A DNA stretch of 64,000 nucleotides, from positions 1 through 64,000 of the forward strand of contig WRLU01000010.1 in the NCBI GenBank assembly GCA_009777475.1. Direction: 5' to 3'. This document shows, one piece after another, positions 7,839 through 17,491 of this stretch. The position numbers were made by a program, and so were the translations under genes. How positions within the stretch are numbered: the first letter of the stretch is position 1; the number at the start of each line of letters is the position of its first letter. The DNA is from Oscillospiraceae bacterium. GTDB taxonomy: Bacteria; Bacillota; Clostridia; Oscillospirales; UBA929. Under the pieces are notes generated by a model. It had not been told where the DNA came from and did no database searches. It saw nothing but the letters and a program-made list of their open reading frames with translations.

Positions 7839-8294
7839 ATGATAGGGAAGATACTCATAAATAATGCACTCGTTATTGGTTGCCATGCATTGTTTTGCAT
7901 AATATCAGGTGTATTTATAGCCGTTACTGCATCTATCGGTATTTCAATAGAATCCCCACAACTACACACAATATTTGTTGTTGGATATAGCATAATCTTT
8001 TTATTGCTGTATTATTTGTGCGGAAGATTTGTATTACGAAATACTTACGATGTTGGAGCGAATCTGTTATCCGTAGGCGCATTGGTTTTCATAATTTTTG
8101 CAGGGGTATTGTTCACAAAAATTTCCCCTAGTTTTGGCATGGTAAATATGCCATTTTACCCTATTTTGGTAGAGGTTTACTATTCAGAAACCCCTGAATC
8201 TTTGCATATGATTGTGCAACTGCTCGTTGCGCCGTTACCCTCTTTAGCCATGTGGATAGGGATGATTACCACAAAACTAACCGCATCTGGTTGA
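7839..8294 (+). CDS. Membrane protein, paralogue of the 5623-6081 candidate immunity gene
   Basis: A 151-residue protein with four predicted membrane helices, a weak full-length match to the protein encoded at 5623-6081. ATG 7839 follows GAAAGGTGGG, a good ribosome binding site. The final residues (TKLTASG) run into Rhs-derived DNA at about 8290, so the natural C-terminus may have been replaced. No toxin tip directly precedes it, which makes it an orphan immunity candidate. Confidence 0.55.
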   Translation: MIGKILINNALVIGCHALFCIISGVFIAVTASIGISIESPQLHTIFVVGYSIIFLLLYYLCGRFVLRNTYDVGANLLSVGALVFIIFAGVLFTKISPSFGMVNMPFYPILVEVYYSETPESLHMIVQLLVAPLPSLAMWIGMITTKLTASG

Positions 8295-9379
8295 CGATAC
8301 CACCACCACCTACACCTACGACAAAAACGACCGGCTTCTCGCCGAGGCTGTGGGCGGACAGACGACAACGTACAGCTACGATGACAACGGCAACATGACA
8401 GGCAAAACCGGCGGTGTTGTTCAGGCATTTGACACTCTTAACCGCATGACAAGCTATACCAACAGCAACGGCACAACTAACTACACCTACTATCCTGACA
8501 ATATGCGCAAGAGCAAAGGCAGTACCAAACAAATCTGGATTGGTGACGAAATCGCCCTTGACATGAATGGGAATAGTGTGGTAAGCTCTTACACACACGG
8601 CAACAAGCTGATACAGTCATCGGCATACGGCTGGTATCTGTATAATGCCCATGGTGACGTGGTGCAGTTGGCTGATGACAGCGGGGATGTTACGCACGAT
8701 TACGACTATGACCCATTTGGGAACGAGAGGGTAAGTAATGCCAGCGAGAATCCGTACCGGTTCTGCGGGGAGTATTATGATGTCGAGAGTGGGTATACAT
8801 ATCTGCGGGCGAGGTACTATGACCCGGAAATCGGAAGATTTATAAATGAGGATCCCGCGCTAGATGGAGGCAATTGGTATGTTTATTGCGGGAATGACCC
8901 GGTGAATCGAGTGGATCCCAGTGGGTTGGCTTCATATTACTTCTATGGGCCAGACCAAAAAGCTCATGCGGAAAGAAACATTGCAGATCTGAAAAAGAAC
9001 GGCAAGAAACTAGAGCCTAAATATGTAACAGATGCCGCTTCGCTCAAAAAAGAGTGGAAAAGCATGAAGAACCCCAGCATCGTTGTTATGAATTTGCATG
9101 GTTCACCCAAAAAGCTTTTCGCAAAACATGGGGCGACAGGGGTTATGGCAAGTGAGTTAGCAAGCAAAAGCATACATACGTTACTGCTACTCTCGTGCAA
9201 TAGTGCCCACAATGATTTCACTAAAAACAGTAATGGAAAACTCACCCTTAACCGTCAAGGGAAAGACCGTAAAAAGGACTCCTCATGGTCTTGAATGGTA
9301 TAAAAACGGAAAGTTCGTGAAGCATCTTGGGAAAAGCTACTCATCTATCAACAGTTTGTTGAAGAAGGTTGGAAGGTAG
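8295..9379 (+). pseudogene. Orphan Rhs C-terminal end with caspase-like tip, frameshifted
   Basis: The fragment starts inside YD repeats without a start codon and contains YSYDDNGNMTGK, NPYRFCGEYYD, YLRARYYDPEIGRFINEDP and the border DPVNRVDPSGLA. The tip reads NPSIVVMNLHGSPKK and later HTLLLLSCNSAHNDF; a His after a beta strand and a Cys after another hydrophobic strand are the signature of caspase-fold (C80/DUF4347/CHAT-like) domains. The Rhs frame ends at 9294, but another frame continues sensibly (TPHGLEWYKNGKFVKHLGKS) to the TAG at 9377-9379, so a frameshift lies near 9220-9275. An active product would need correction or slippage at that point. A lipoprotein gene follows immediately. Confidence 0.75.
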
Positions 9380-9388
9380 GTGGAGGGC

Positions 9389-9922
9389 ATGAAATTTTAC
9401 AGGCTGTATATCCTTGTCGCGGTGTGCTTTCTCCTTGCATCGTGTTCCGAAAAAAACAATGTCGAGGATGTTTCCCCAGAACCTAGTCCTAACAACGAGG
9501 GGGATAGTGAGTACGTGAGATATTGCAACAGCAAGTCCGACTTGGCTGAGCTGCTTGATGTGGATTTCACAAATCTTGAGATAGTAGATGTGGAAGTCGT
9601 GGATGATTGTAAAGTCTATGTCTTTTGTGATGGGGCGGATGATGCCTTGCAGCATAGCAATTTTGGCCAAAATGAAGCACCCTTCATTTCTTTTCCCGAT
9701 CGTGAGAACTTAGAGAAAATGGGCATAAAAGAAAGCAATGTCCAAGCAACTGGAGACAAGAGCAGGGCAGAACCTATGGCTGATCCCAATATTGATGAGG
9801 CTTACATGGTATTCTGGTATCAACTCGACAGGAATCATCCTAAAAAAGGCAATATTGTATTAAGTTCACGGTTTTCATACAAGGTCGAGGTGGATGTAGA
9901 CAAAATCACCTCCCAGAACTAG
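9389..9922 (+). CDS. Lipoprotein, candidate immunity to the caspase-like Rhs tip
   Basis: A 177-residue secreted lipoprotein: basic start, hydrophobic segment, and lipobox LLASC around residues 15-19. The mature protein is acidic with no recognised domain. ATG 9389 is chosen over GTG 9380 because AGGTGGAGG lies just before it and the signal peptide starts there. It lies 9 bases after the Rhs tip's corrected stop codon, so immunity is the most likely role; lipoprotein immunity proteins are known for Rhs/WapA-type toxins. Outer-face location would neutralise a toxin arriving from outside. Confidence 0.6.
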   Translation: MKFYRLYILVAVCFLLASCSEKNNVEDVSPEPSPNNEGDSEYVRYCNSKSDLAELLDVDFTNLEIVDVEVVDDCKVYVFCDGADDALQHSNFGQNEAPFISFPDRENLEKMGIKESNVQATGDKSRAEPMADPNIDEAYMVFWYQLDRNHPKKGNIVLSSRFSYKVEVDVDKITSQN

Positions 9923-9963
9923 TCAGTGAGAGCAAAACCAAACTACAAAAAGGAGGAGTTCTC

Positions 9964-10143
9964 ATGCTGAGCCTCACTCTCGTCCTCGCCCTGCTGTGCA
10001 GTATGTTGCCCTCAAGGGCAACTGACCCACCCGAACCTGGCGGATATGTAGAAATCACAACCGTCACCTACACCGCGACCTATTACCCTGACAATATGCG
10101 CCGGAGTAAGATAACCCCTATGACAGCGTACAAAATCGCATGA
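9964..10143 (+). CDS. Signal peptide fused to a scrap of Rhs sequence
   Basis: A 59-residue ORF with an excellent ribosome binding site (AAAAAGGAGGAG, then ATG 9964). It begins with a hydrophobic signal-peptide-like segment (SLTLVLALLCSML), then turns into ATYYPDNMRRSK, which matches TYYPDNMRKSK in the Rhs copy at 8.3-9.4 kb. It looks like the 5' end of a secreted Rhs gene collapsed onto a later part of the same gene by internal deletion. It is probably translated but unlikely to be functional. Confidence 0.5.
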   Translation: MLSLTLVLALLCSMLPSRATDPPEPGGYVEITTVTYTATYYPDNMRRSKITPMTAYKIA

Positions 10144-10166
10144 TGCAAATTTATGTTCCTCAGCAT

Positions 10167-10478
10167 TTATGCTCCCCCATACTCATAGGCTGCAGTTTTT
10201 GTGACAGCCCTCAGATACCGTCCGTGGGTTTCAAATCGAATTATATCTTTGATTTCTAAGGTTATTTCTTCGCCTTTAGAAGAGATTTTATATCTTCGCT
10301 TCATTTTTTGGTATGTTTTAACAGCACGAGTGAACTCCTTGTTGAAAACTTTCTGTTCCATAGGCTTAATCAAAAACTGAAATGAGTGCAAATGAAACGC
10401 TTCCGGGACATACTTTATATGTCCGGTTACAAAAATAATCAGCACGCTGTTATCTGTTTTTCTGATGGAACGCCCCAC
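10167..10478 (-). pseudogene. Fragment of a LytTR-family response regulator
   Basis: The frame reads LIIFVTGHIKYVPEAFHLHS then FQFLIKPM, the second half of a receiver domain (the Lys-Pro pair is the conserved switch Lys). It continues into the first strands of a LytTR DNA-binding domain (FETHGRYLRAVT). Both the phosphorylation-site half of the receiver and most of LytTR are missing, so the gene is truncated at both ends. AgrA/ComE-type regulators of this class usually control peptide-signalling operons; nothing of that kind remains nearby. Confidence 0.6.
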
Positions 10479-10721
10479 ATCAACTTATTTTATGCCTTGG
10501 CAAGCGTAATATTTCCTTTACTCAGATTTCCTCAACTATACACCGCCGATTTCCCGTGCTATACTACACTCGTATTAGGTCAAACAGGTCATCGGTTCCC
10601 CGGTTGGGGAGTGCGGCGGCGGGTCGAAGGTGAACAGGTCAAAGGGGCAAGTCTGCCAAAAATAAATCCACATCAGTTCAAAAAAACCACAACAAAAACA
10701 CAAAATATATAAAAACACCCC

Positions 10722-10750
10722 TTGACAACCACCGTATATAGTGGTATGAT
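10722..10750 (+). promoter_or_regulatory. Strong sigma-A-type promoter before non-coding DNA
   Basis: TTGACA (10722-10727), 17-base spacer and TATGAT (10745-10750). No ORF with a ribosome binding site follows for 500 bases, so it probably drives a structured RNA. Confidence 0.6.
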
Positions 10751-10756
10751 GGCATT

Positions 10757-10905
10757 GTAATTGATTTTTGTGCCTTTCTCGTCAGGGATGCGGTCAACGC
10801 ACCGCAGGGGTTTGTGAACCTCACTGCATACGTTGTTCAGGATTGTATGAAACCAACAGGATAGCCATGCCATTTCGAGGCAGGTATCTGTTGGTTTCTC
10901 ATTTT
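10757..10905 (+). ncRNA. Candidate small RNA ending in a terminator hairpin
   Basis: From the promoter at 10722-10750 a ~150-base RNA would end at a hairpin, GAAACCAACAG (10849-10859) pairing with CTGTTGGTTTC (10888-10898), followed by a T-run at 10901-10905. The loop contains a further weak stem (GCCATGCC/GGCA). The 5' part has a short hairpin around GCGGTCAACGCACCGC near 10791-10806. No known family is recognised by eye. Confidence 0.45.
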
Positions 10906-10967
10906 TATGGAAGCAGTTGCACATAAGCGGGAATGACCAAAATCAAAACTGAAAATGGGCTTCATAA

Positions 10968-11123
10968 TACTAATCCTCGATTGAAAACGTTGTAAGATTT
11001 GACGAGATATTTTTCGTCTGACAAGGCAGACAACGCAGACGGGCTTGCGCCCGTCAAGGAGGATAACGCAGTCAGACGGCAAATAGCTGACAAAGATACA
11101 ATGATTTCAATCGAGGATTAGTA
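10968..11123. repeat. 156-bp element with nested inverted repeats
   Basis: The ends are perfect 19-base inverted repeats (TACTAATCCTCGATTGAAA at 10968-10986 and its complement at 11105-11123). Inside lie a second pair (CGTCTGAC at 11015-11022 with GTCAGACG at 11071-11078) and a central hairpin GACGGGC-TTGC-GCCCGTC (11038-11055). The whole element can fold into a long cruciform or stem. It has no ORF. A MITE-like element, a structured RNA, or a recombination site are all possible. Confidence 0.6.
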
Positions 11124-11271
11124 TAAAGCCGTAAAACAGTCAAAAAAGATTTGTTTTGCGGTGTTTTTGTGCCGTTTTTTGAAAATAAAGAAAGAACCAA
11201 AACTCCCTGTGCCATACGCACAAGTGTTGGACTGCCAAGCCAATGCGGGAGCAAAAAAGGAGGAAAAAACC

Positions 11272-11604
11272 ATGTCAGGAAAGAACACAAAACCCACCCG
11301 TCAAGCAGCGAAGAGGACGGGAATTATGGGCAAATCATCTCTTTGCAGAAAGCTCTCGGCGGAGCTTTTCGAGCCGGCGGCGGACAAATTGTCCATACAG
11401 ACGGAGCCGGTTATCTTCCATTTATTAGGTCTGCCTAACGTCTGGGGCAGCCGAAAAGCACCCGCAAATGCAGCCGGATTTTTCCGGCAGGTGCTTCCCG
11501 CAGAGGGCATTTCCTCAGCCTTTTCAAAGGCTATGCGGGGTCTTACTGAACACAAAAAATGGAATAATCCGGCAGTTAATATTATAGAGACAGAGGTAAA
11601 ATAA
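11272..11604 (+). CDS. Hypothetical protein of the integrative element
   Basis: A 110-residue basic protein. ATG 11272 follows AAAAAGGAGG with ideal spacing; an in-frame ATG at 11161 lacks one. The residues WGSRKAPANAAGFFRQ and AFSKAMRGLTEHKKW suggest a globular protein, but no family is recognised. It is the first gene of a cluster in the same direction that continues to the integrase, so it probably belongs to that element. Confidence 0.4.
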   Translation: MSGKNTKPTRQAAKRTGIMGKSSLCRKLSAELFEPAADKLSIQTEPVIFHLLGLPNVWGSRKAPANAAGFFRQVLPAEGISSAFSKAMRGLTEHKKWNNPAVNIIETEVK

Positions 11605-11735
11605 TTTCGCCAATGCTTGATATTACAAGAAATTTTCGGGTCTATGACTTGGAAATCAGCCGGAAATGGATATCTGTGTCAGTGGGAGAGCTGCGCTTAT
11701 TTGCGTTTTGCGGGCAAATCGAAAGGAGTTTTTTT

Positions 11736-11879
11736 ATGTCTGCAAATACCTATATTAACCTGTTGGCTCAAGCCGAAAAGCTTCGCCGGCACAATCGCCA
11801 AGGGAGCTGGAAAACCAAGGAACGCCGCAAATTCGGTGGTGTTGACAGGACTTGGAACTGGGGGGATGAGGGTGTTTGA
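11736..11879 (+). CDS. Small hypothetical protein upstream of the excisionase
   Basis: A 47-residue, basic, tryptophan-containing peptide with a clear ribosome binding site (GAAAGGAG, 7 bases before ATG 11736). Its 3' end overlaps the start of the excisionase gene by 14 bases, so translation is probably coupled. Small ORFs of this type often precede xis-int pairs. Function unknown. Confidence 0.45.
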   Translation: MSANTYINLLAQAEKLRRHNRQGSWKTKERRKFGGVDRTWNWGDEGV

Positions 11880-12111
11880 GGGGTATAAAGATGTCGTCAC
11901 CGTCAGAGACCTTGCAAAGATGCTGAATATCGGACACAATACGGCTTACGCTCTGTTGAAAAGCAATCAAATTTCCCATGTGCGAGTGGGCAGAAAATAT
12001 ATCATCCCAAAACAATCTGTGATTGGATTTGTCGAGAAAATGTGCTATAATAACAGCATGATAATCAATGGTAGGCTAAATAATCAGTCATCGAAAGGAG
12101 AATCGCCATGA
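11866..12111 (+). CDS. Excisionase-type helix-turn-helix protein
   Basis: An 81-residue protein with an N-terminal MerR-like winged helix: VTVRDLAKMLNIGHNTAYAL then LLKSNQISHVRVGRKYIIPK, the HTH_17/excisionase pattern in which the first helix-turn-helix is followed by a wing. The stop codon overlaps the integrase ATG (ATGA), so both are translated from one mRNA. It likely controls the direction of integrase action by bending the attachment site and may also repress the operon. The start could be ATG 11866 or GTG 11872. Confidence 0.75.
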   Translation: MRVFEGYKDVVTVRDLAKMLNIGHNTAYALLKSNQISHVRVGRKYIIPKQSVIGFVEKMCYNNSMIINGRLNNQSSKGESP

Positions 12112-13238
12112 CTGGAAGCTTACAAATCAAAAGCGGTGTTTATTACGCCGTTCTAAACCTAAAAGACGAATACGGCAAGCGTTGTCCTAAGTGGATATGC
12201 ACACATCTTGAGGTTAAAAACAATAAGCGGAAAGCCGAAGAGTTTTTGAATAAACTCTTGGCGGAGTATGATGGTGTGAAAACCGCATACAGTAATGATA
12301 TTCTGTTTACAGAGTATCTGTATCAGTGGTTGGAGGCAATTTCTGGTTCGATTGAGCCGAATACATATGAATCCTACCGCTATATCATCAACCGCTATAT
12401 CGAACCGTACTTTGCCGAGAGAAAAATCAAACTGCGAAGCCTTGAACCTCAGCATATCCAAGACTTCTATAACGGTCAGTTGAAAAAGGGATTGAGTGCC
12501 AACACAATCCTCAAGCAACACGCTAACATTCGTAAGTCCCTGCAAAATGCCGTTAAGATGAACATAATCCCCTATAACCCGGCTGACCGGATAACGCTTC
12601 CCAAAAAACAAAAATACATAGCAAGCTTCTACACTGCCGGGCAAGTAAACAATCTTCTCTCCGCTGTCAAGAATGAACCAATCTATCCCGCTGTTATTCT
12701 CACAGCGTTCTATGGATTCAGGCGGAGCGAGGTGCTAGGTCTGAAATGGAAACACATAGATTTTAAGGTTGGTACAGTAACGGTACAGGACACGAGGGTG
12801 CAGTTTAAGAGCCTCATCGACAAGCCGAGGACAAAGAATAAATCCAGCCACCGTACATTGCCGCTTGTACCCGCAATGCGGGAATTCCTCTGCAACCTGA
12901 AACGTCAGCAGATGGAAAATAGGTTGTTGCTTGGAACGGGGTATATTGTCAACGATTATGTGTGTGTATGGGATGACGGCAGACCGTTTAGACCAGATTA
13001 CATCACAGACCGTTTCGGAAACCTCCTCAAACAGCACAACCTCCCCCATATCCGTTTCCACGACCTACGGCATAGTGCCGCCAGTATGCTCCTTGCCAAC
13101 GGATATTCCCTAAAAGAAATTCAAGAATGGCTAGGTCACGGAGACCTTGGGACAACCGCAAATATCTACGCACATTTAGAATTCCAAGCCAAGCAGAACA
13201 TGGCTGCTTCGTTAGGGGAAAATCTGATTATCGGGTAA
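12108..13238 (+). CDS. Tyrosine site-specific integrase (Tn916/phage type)
   Basis: A 376-residue tyrosine recombinase. Residues 1-60 form an arm-type DNA-binding domain, 65-160 the SAM-like core-binding domain, and the rest the catalytic domain. Catalytic residues are visible: Arg in FYGFRRSEVLGLKW, HDLRHSAA (His-x-x-Arg), the second His in WLGHGDLGTTANIYAH, and the Tyr nucleophile in that same segment. Length is normal and the gene is intact. It overlaps the excisionase gene by four bases and ends ~100 bases from the 3' end of tRNA-Arg, the usual position for an integrase that uses a tRNA gene as target. Confidence 0.92.
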   Translation: MTGSLQIKSGVYYAVLNLKDEYGKRCPKWICTHLEVKNNKRKAEEFLNKLLAEYDGVKTAYSNDILFTEYLYQWLEAISGSIEPNTYESYRYIINRYIEPYFAERKIKLRSLEPQHIQDFYNGQLKKGLSANTILKQHANIRKSLQNAVKMNIIPYNPADRITLPKKQKYIASFYTAGQVNNLLSAVKNEPIYPAVILTAFYGFRRSEVLGLKWKHIDFKVGTVTVQDTRVQFKSLIDKPRTKNKSSHRTLPLVPAMREFLCNLKRQQMENRLLLGTGYIVNDYVCVWDDGRPFRPDYITDRFGNLLKQHNLPHIRFHDLRHSAASMLLANGYSLKEIQEWLGHGDLGTTANIYAHLEFQAKQNMAASLGENLIIG

Positions 13239-13305
13239 GCGTTAGAAAGACGTTAGAAATCACCTAACAATTGGAGATATTTCGAGCCGCCGGGCAAAAG
13301 TTAAA

Positions 13306-13338
13306 ACCCCCATAACCTTGATGGTTACAGGGATTTTT
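13306..13338 (+). terminator. Terminator after the integrase
   Basis: CCCATAACC, a TTGAT loop and GGTTACAGGG form a stem with one bulge, followed by ATTTTTC. It sits between the integrase and the tRNA and could belong to the element side of the attachment site. Confidence 0.5.
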
Positions 13339-13340
13339 CA

Positions 13341-13846
<506 letters not shown>

Positions 13847-14833
13847 ATGCTTAGAATGACTTTAGTTTCTCCCCGAAATTTTTCCCCGGAGGAAGTTTCG
13901 GTTCCTCAGCCCGGCCCAGGGCAGGTTCTTCTTAAAATAAAGCGTATCGGGATTTGCGGCTCGGACATCCACGCCTACTATGGACTTCACCCATTCATCG
14001 ATCTGCCCATAACTCCCGGGCATGAGTTTTCGGCAGTAGTGGAGTCGTCAGGAAAAAACGCAGGTGCATGGAAACCGGGCGACAGGGTAACGGTTATGCC
14101 TCAGATTTTTTGCCGCGATTGCCCGCAATGCCGTTCGGGGAGGTATAATATCTGCCAAAACCTTAAGGTTATCGGTTGCCAGTGTACCGGAGCGGCGCAG
14201 GAATATTTGACCATCGACCATAGACTTTTGCTCAGGTTACCCGATTTGATGTCCTTTGACCAGGGTGCTATGCTCGAACCCCTTGCCGTAGGTGTTCATG
14301 CTTGCCGCCGAGTAGATATTTCGGGAAAGCGTGTTTTGGTCCAGGGAGCCGGCACAATAGGTAGCCTTGCGGCGCAGTCTGCGCAGGCCATGGGTGCCGA
14401 GGCAGTTATGATTACCGACATAAGCCGTTATCGGCTGGATTTAGCAAAAAGCTGCGGTGTGGAATATACTGCATTGCCTGAAGATGCCGGTAAGTTTTCC
14501 CCTAGCTTGATCATTGAATGTGTAGGCACCGAGGCAACTGTTGAGCAGGCAATACAGCTCGCCCCCAAGGGTTCCGATATTATTATAGCAGGGGTGTTTT
14601 CTAAGAAAGTCCCTGTGAATATGGGTCTTGTTCAGGATAAAGAGCTAAGACTAAACGGTACGCTGATGTATACACTTCAGGACTGGGAAAGCGCAGCTGA
14701 TTTTGCAGTGCAAGGGCAGGTCAAGCTTGAAAATCTTATTGCCAAGAGGTTTACCCTGCCGGAAATAGCGCAAGCTTTTAGATATATAGAGGAAAACCGT
14801 GACACTGCGGTTAAGGTCATCATAGATGTATAG
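13847..14833 (+). CDS. Zinc-dependent medium-chain alcohol/polyol dehydrogenase
   Basis: A 328-residue member of the medium-chain dehydrogenase family, closest in pattern to sorbitol or threonine dehydrogenases. Visible features: catalytic zinc ligands in GICGSDIHAYYG and GHEF, structural zinc cysteines in CRDCPQCRSGRYNIC, and the Rossmann GAGTIG motif near residue 170. ATG 13847 is chosen because GAGAGGCGG lies 9 bases upstream. The 3' end overlaps dgt by 8 bases, so the two are co-transcribed. The substrate cannot be told from sequence. Confidence 0.85.
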   Translation: MLRMTLVSPRNFSPEEVSVPQPGPGQVLLKIKRIGICGSDIHAYYGLHPFIDLPITPGHEFSAVVESSGKNAGAWKPGDRVTVMPQIFCRDCPQCRSGRYNICQNLKVIGCQCTGAAQEYLTIDHRLLLRLPDLMSFDQGAMLEPLAVGVHACRRVDISGKRVLVQGAGTIGSLAAQSAQAMGAEAVMITDISRYRLDLAKSCGVEYTALPEDAGKFSPSLIIECVGTEATVEQAIQLAPKGSDIIIAGVFSKKVPVNMGLVQDKELRLNGTLMYTLQDWESAADFAVQGQVKLENLIAKRFTLPEIAQAFRYIEENRDTAVKVIIDV

Positions 14834-15764
14834 CAGAAGCGAAAGAGGGTACCCCGAACCCGAGGACGGACTACGCACTCCCTTCCAAAGAGACACCGAC
14901 CGTATTGTGCATTCCAAGTCATTCCGCAGGCTTATGCACAAAACCCAAATGTTCCTCATGCCGGCAGGCGACCACTATCGCACTCGTCTGACCCATGCCA
15001 TAGAGGTTTCCCGCATCGCCCGCACCATGGCAAGAGGACTGGGGCTGGATGAAGATTTAACCGAGGCGATCAGCCTGGGGCATGATTTGGGTCACGCTCC
15101 CTTCGGTCACGCGGGGGAACGAGTTCTCAACGAAATTGTACCCGGCGGCTTTGCACACAACGAGCAGAGCCTGCGTTTGGTTTGCAAGCTGGAAAAGGAG
15201 GGACAAGGGCTTAACCTGTGCCAGGGAACCCGGGACGGTATATTAAACCATTCAGGGAATTTGACTCCTGCCACCCCCGAGGGCAAGCTGGTACATATAG
15301 CGGACCGAATAGCTTATCTCAGCCATGATATGGACGATGCGGTAAGAGGAGGATTGCTCAAATTAGAGGACGTGCCGTTAGAATTGCGCCAGGATTTGGG
15401 GGACACCCCCAAGGAAAGAATCAACACCTTTGTCCGCGATGCCGTTCAAACAGGAACAGATGGTGAAAATGCGGGATTGTCTCCAAAGCGTGAACACGCC
15501 ATGAATGAGCTCAGGGAATTTATGTTCGAGCGGGTTTACCGAGACCCTGTTGCCAAAAGCGAGGAAGTCAAGCTACAGGATTTAATTTCACGCCTGTATG
15601 AGCATTATCTGAATCACTTCGACAGTGTTCCTGATGAAACAGCGCGTATTGCCCAGACCGATGGCCGCGAAAGGGCTGTCTGCGACTACATAGCCGGTAT
15701 GACCGACCGTTTTTTCTACCGCCAGTGCGTTGCTCTATTCATCCCTAAGGGCTGGAACAATTGA
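14826..15764 (+). CDS. dgt: dGTP triphosphohydrolase-like HD protein
   Basis: A 312-residue HD-domain dNTP triphosphohydrolase that would convert a dNTP to a deoxynucleoside and triphosphate. The signature residues are seen in order: RTPFQRDTDRIVHSKSFRRL, a metal-binding His in LTHAIEVSRIARTMARGLGL, the HD pair in SLGHDLGHAPFGHAGE, and a later Asp in HIADRIAYLSHDMDDA. The start codon lies inside the dehydrogenase gene, implying translational coupling. dgt directly before dnaG and rpoD is a common Clostridial order, linking dNTP supply to replication. A longer form with a second substrate motif exists; this is the short, 300-residue class. Confidence 0.92.
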   Translation: MYSRSERGYPEPEDGLRTPFQRDTDRIVHSKSFRRLMHKTQMFLMPAGDHYRTRLTHAIEVSRIARTMARGLGLDEDLTEAISLGHDLGHAPFGHAGERVLNEIVPGGFAHNEQSLRLVCKLEKEGQGLNLCQGTRDGILNHSGNLTPATPEGKLVHIADRIAYLSHDMDDAVRGGLLKLEDVPLELRQDLGDTPKERINTFVRDAVQTGTDGENAGLSPKREHAMNELREFMFERVYRDPVAKSEEVKLQDLISRLYEHYLNHFDSVPDETARIAQTDGRERAVCDYIAGMTDRFFYRQCVALFIPKGWNN

Positions 15765-15818
15765 CAAGGGGAATATGTAATACATTTTTTGGCAAATATA
15801 TGTTAGAAAGGAGCCGCC

Positions 15819-17486
15819 ATGGCATTTCCCGATCACTTTTTGGACGAGTTATCCTCAAGGACAGATATGCTCGAGCTGGTCAGACAGTATCTCCCATTGC
15901 AATTAAGGGGCGGACGTTGGTGGGGGCGCTGTCCTTTCCACAGCGAAAAGGACCCTTCGTTTTCCGTTACGCCAGAAAAGGGTGCCTTTTACTGCTTTGG
16001 CTGTCAGGCTGGCGGAGGCGCGATACAGTTCCTTATGATGTCTGAAAACTTAGATTTTCATGATGCTGTAGAGCTTTTAGCCAGGCATGCCGGGCTGGAG
16101 GTCCCGGAGGACGGTGACAGAGGTTATTCAATAAAACGTAATCGTATGGCTCAAATCAACCGCTTTGCCGCCAGATGGTTTTACGAGAATCTCGGTACCC
16201 CAGAAGGCGAGGCTGCCGTTGCCTACATGAAGGAACGCGGCATACTGCCTAAATTTGCCCGCCGTTTCGGACTAGGTTACGCACCGGATCGCTGGGATGG
16301 TCTTTTGGTGGCAGCAGCTGTGGAAGGGATCGGGTCTGATGAGCTGATTTACTGCGGATTGACAACAAAGGGAGAGAGGGGTGGGCTTTACGATTCTTTT
16401 CGAAATCGGCTGATCTTCCCCATCTTTGATATGAAGGGTCAGATAATCGCCTTTTCCGGCAGAGCGTTGGACAATTCGCCTGCCAAATACAAAAACAGCC
16501 CGGAAACACCGCTCTATAAAAAACGAAACACCCTCTATGGCTCCAACTGGGCTAAGAACACCAAACGTCAGTACTGGATACTCTGTGAGGGCAACATGGA
16601 TGTGCTCATGCTCCACCAGGCAGGTTTTGACTGTGCCGTTGCCTCTTGCGGCACGGCACTGACCGATACCCAGACACGGCTGATTGCTCGTTGCACAAAG
16701 GAGGTCGTTTTATCATACGATGCGGACAATGCCGGGCAGAAAGCAGCAGGAAAGGCAACGAGCTTGTTGGAAAATGACGGACTAAAGGTACGCGTTCTGC
16801 AAATCCCGGGAGCTAAAGACCCTGACGAGTATATCTTAAAAAACGGTTCTGCGGCTTTTGAAAGGCTTGTTGAAAATTCAGGCAGTGCCGTTGAGTACCA
16901 CTTAAGGCAAATAGAAGCTCTGCACGACCTTGGAAGTGATTCTGGAAAAATTGAATTTTTACGTCAGGCAGCCTCTCTTTTGGCGAAGCTTCCCGGACAA
17001 AGCGAGCGGCAGGTATACGCCGGAAGAATTGCAGAAAGGCTAAGCATTGATTCAAAGGCGGTCATGAGGGATGTAGAGTCACAGTCAAGACGCAAGGAAA
17101 AAAAGGAGAAGCTAGAGATCAGTGCCGCACTCTTGCGTACCGGAAAAAGAGACGAAACTAAGGCTGAAAAAATGCTTGTAACCATACTTTTGCAGCGGCC
17201 TGATTTATTGGAACGATGCAGCAGATTATCCACAGAGGATTTTTCAAATACGGATTGCAAAAATCTTTTTTCGGCCATGAAGATGGGGCAAAACCCCATG
17301 TATGACCCGGAACTATCAAAAATTGCTGCTGCATTGCTTGCCCGCCCTGATCTGCCCGATCCAATGGGATCAGATGAAGTTTTGCAGGACTGCGTTTCAC
17401 GGATTATAGAAATTTCGCAAATGAGAAACATCCCGGCCTTGGAGAGATACCAAGAACTAAAAGAGAAAAAGAAGTATGGAGGTTGA
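15819..17486 (+). CDS. dnaG: DNA primase
   Basis: DNA primase of 555 residues, synthesising RNA primers at the replication fork. The CHC2 zinc-binding ligands are C38, H41, C59 and C62 ([14 protein letters not shown] ... YCFGC). The RNA-polymerase domain has GYAPDRW and FRNRLIFPI; the Toprim part shows [11 protein letters not shown] and SYDADNAG. The C-terminal region is shorter than in E. coli but should still bind the DnaB-type helicase. GAAAGGAGCCGCC before ATG 15819 is a perfect ribosome binding site. The gene ends within the ribosome binding site region of rpoD, forming the classical macromolecular-synthesis operon. Confidence 0.96.
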   Translation: MAFPDHFLDELSSRTDMLELVRQYLPLQLRGGRWWGRCPFHSEKDPSFSVTPEKGAFYCFGCQAGGGAIQFLMMSENLDFHDAVELLARHAGLEVPEDGDRGYSIKRNRMAQINRFAARWFYENLGTPEGEAAVAYMKERGILPKFARRFGLGYAPDRWDGLLVAAAVEGIGSDELIYCGLTTKGERGGLYDSFRNRLIFPIFDMKGQIIAFSGRALDNSPAKYKNSPETPLYKKRNTLYGSNWAKNTKRQYWILCEGNMDVLMLHQAGFDCAVASCGTALTDTQTRLIARCTKEVVLSYDADNAGQKAAGKATSLLENDGLKVRVLQIPGAKDPDEYILKNGSAAFERLVENSGSAVEYHLRQIEALHDLGSDSGKIEFLRQAASLLAKLPGQSERQVYAGRIAERLSIDSKAVMRDVESQSRRKEKKEKLEISAALLRTGKRDETKAEKMLVTILLQRPDLLERCSRLSTEDFSNTDCKNLFSAMKMGQNPMYDPELSKIAAALLARPDLPDPMGSDEVLQDCVSRIIEISQMRNIPALERYQELKEKKKYGG

Positions 17487-17491
17487 TGGCT

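Noticed and set aside
10386-10712. Plus-strand 108-residue ORF across 10.4-10.7 kb
   Set aside because: It is the mirror of the LytTR fragment over its first part and has no ribosome binding site.
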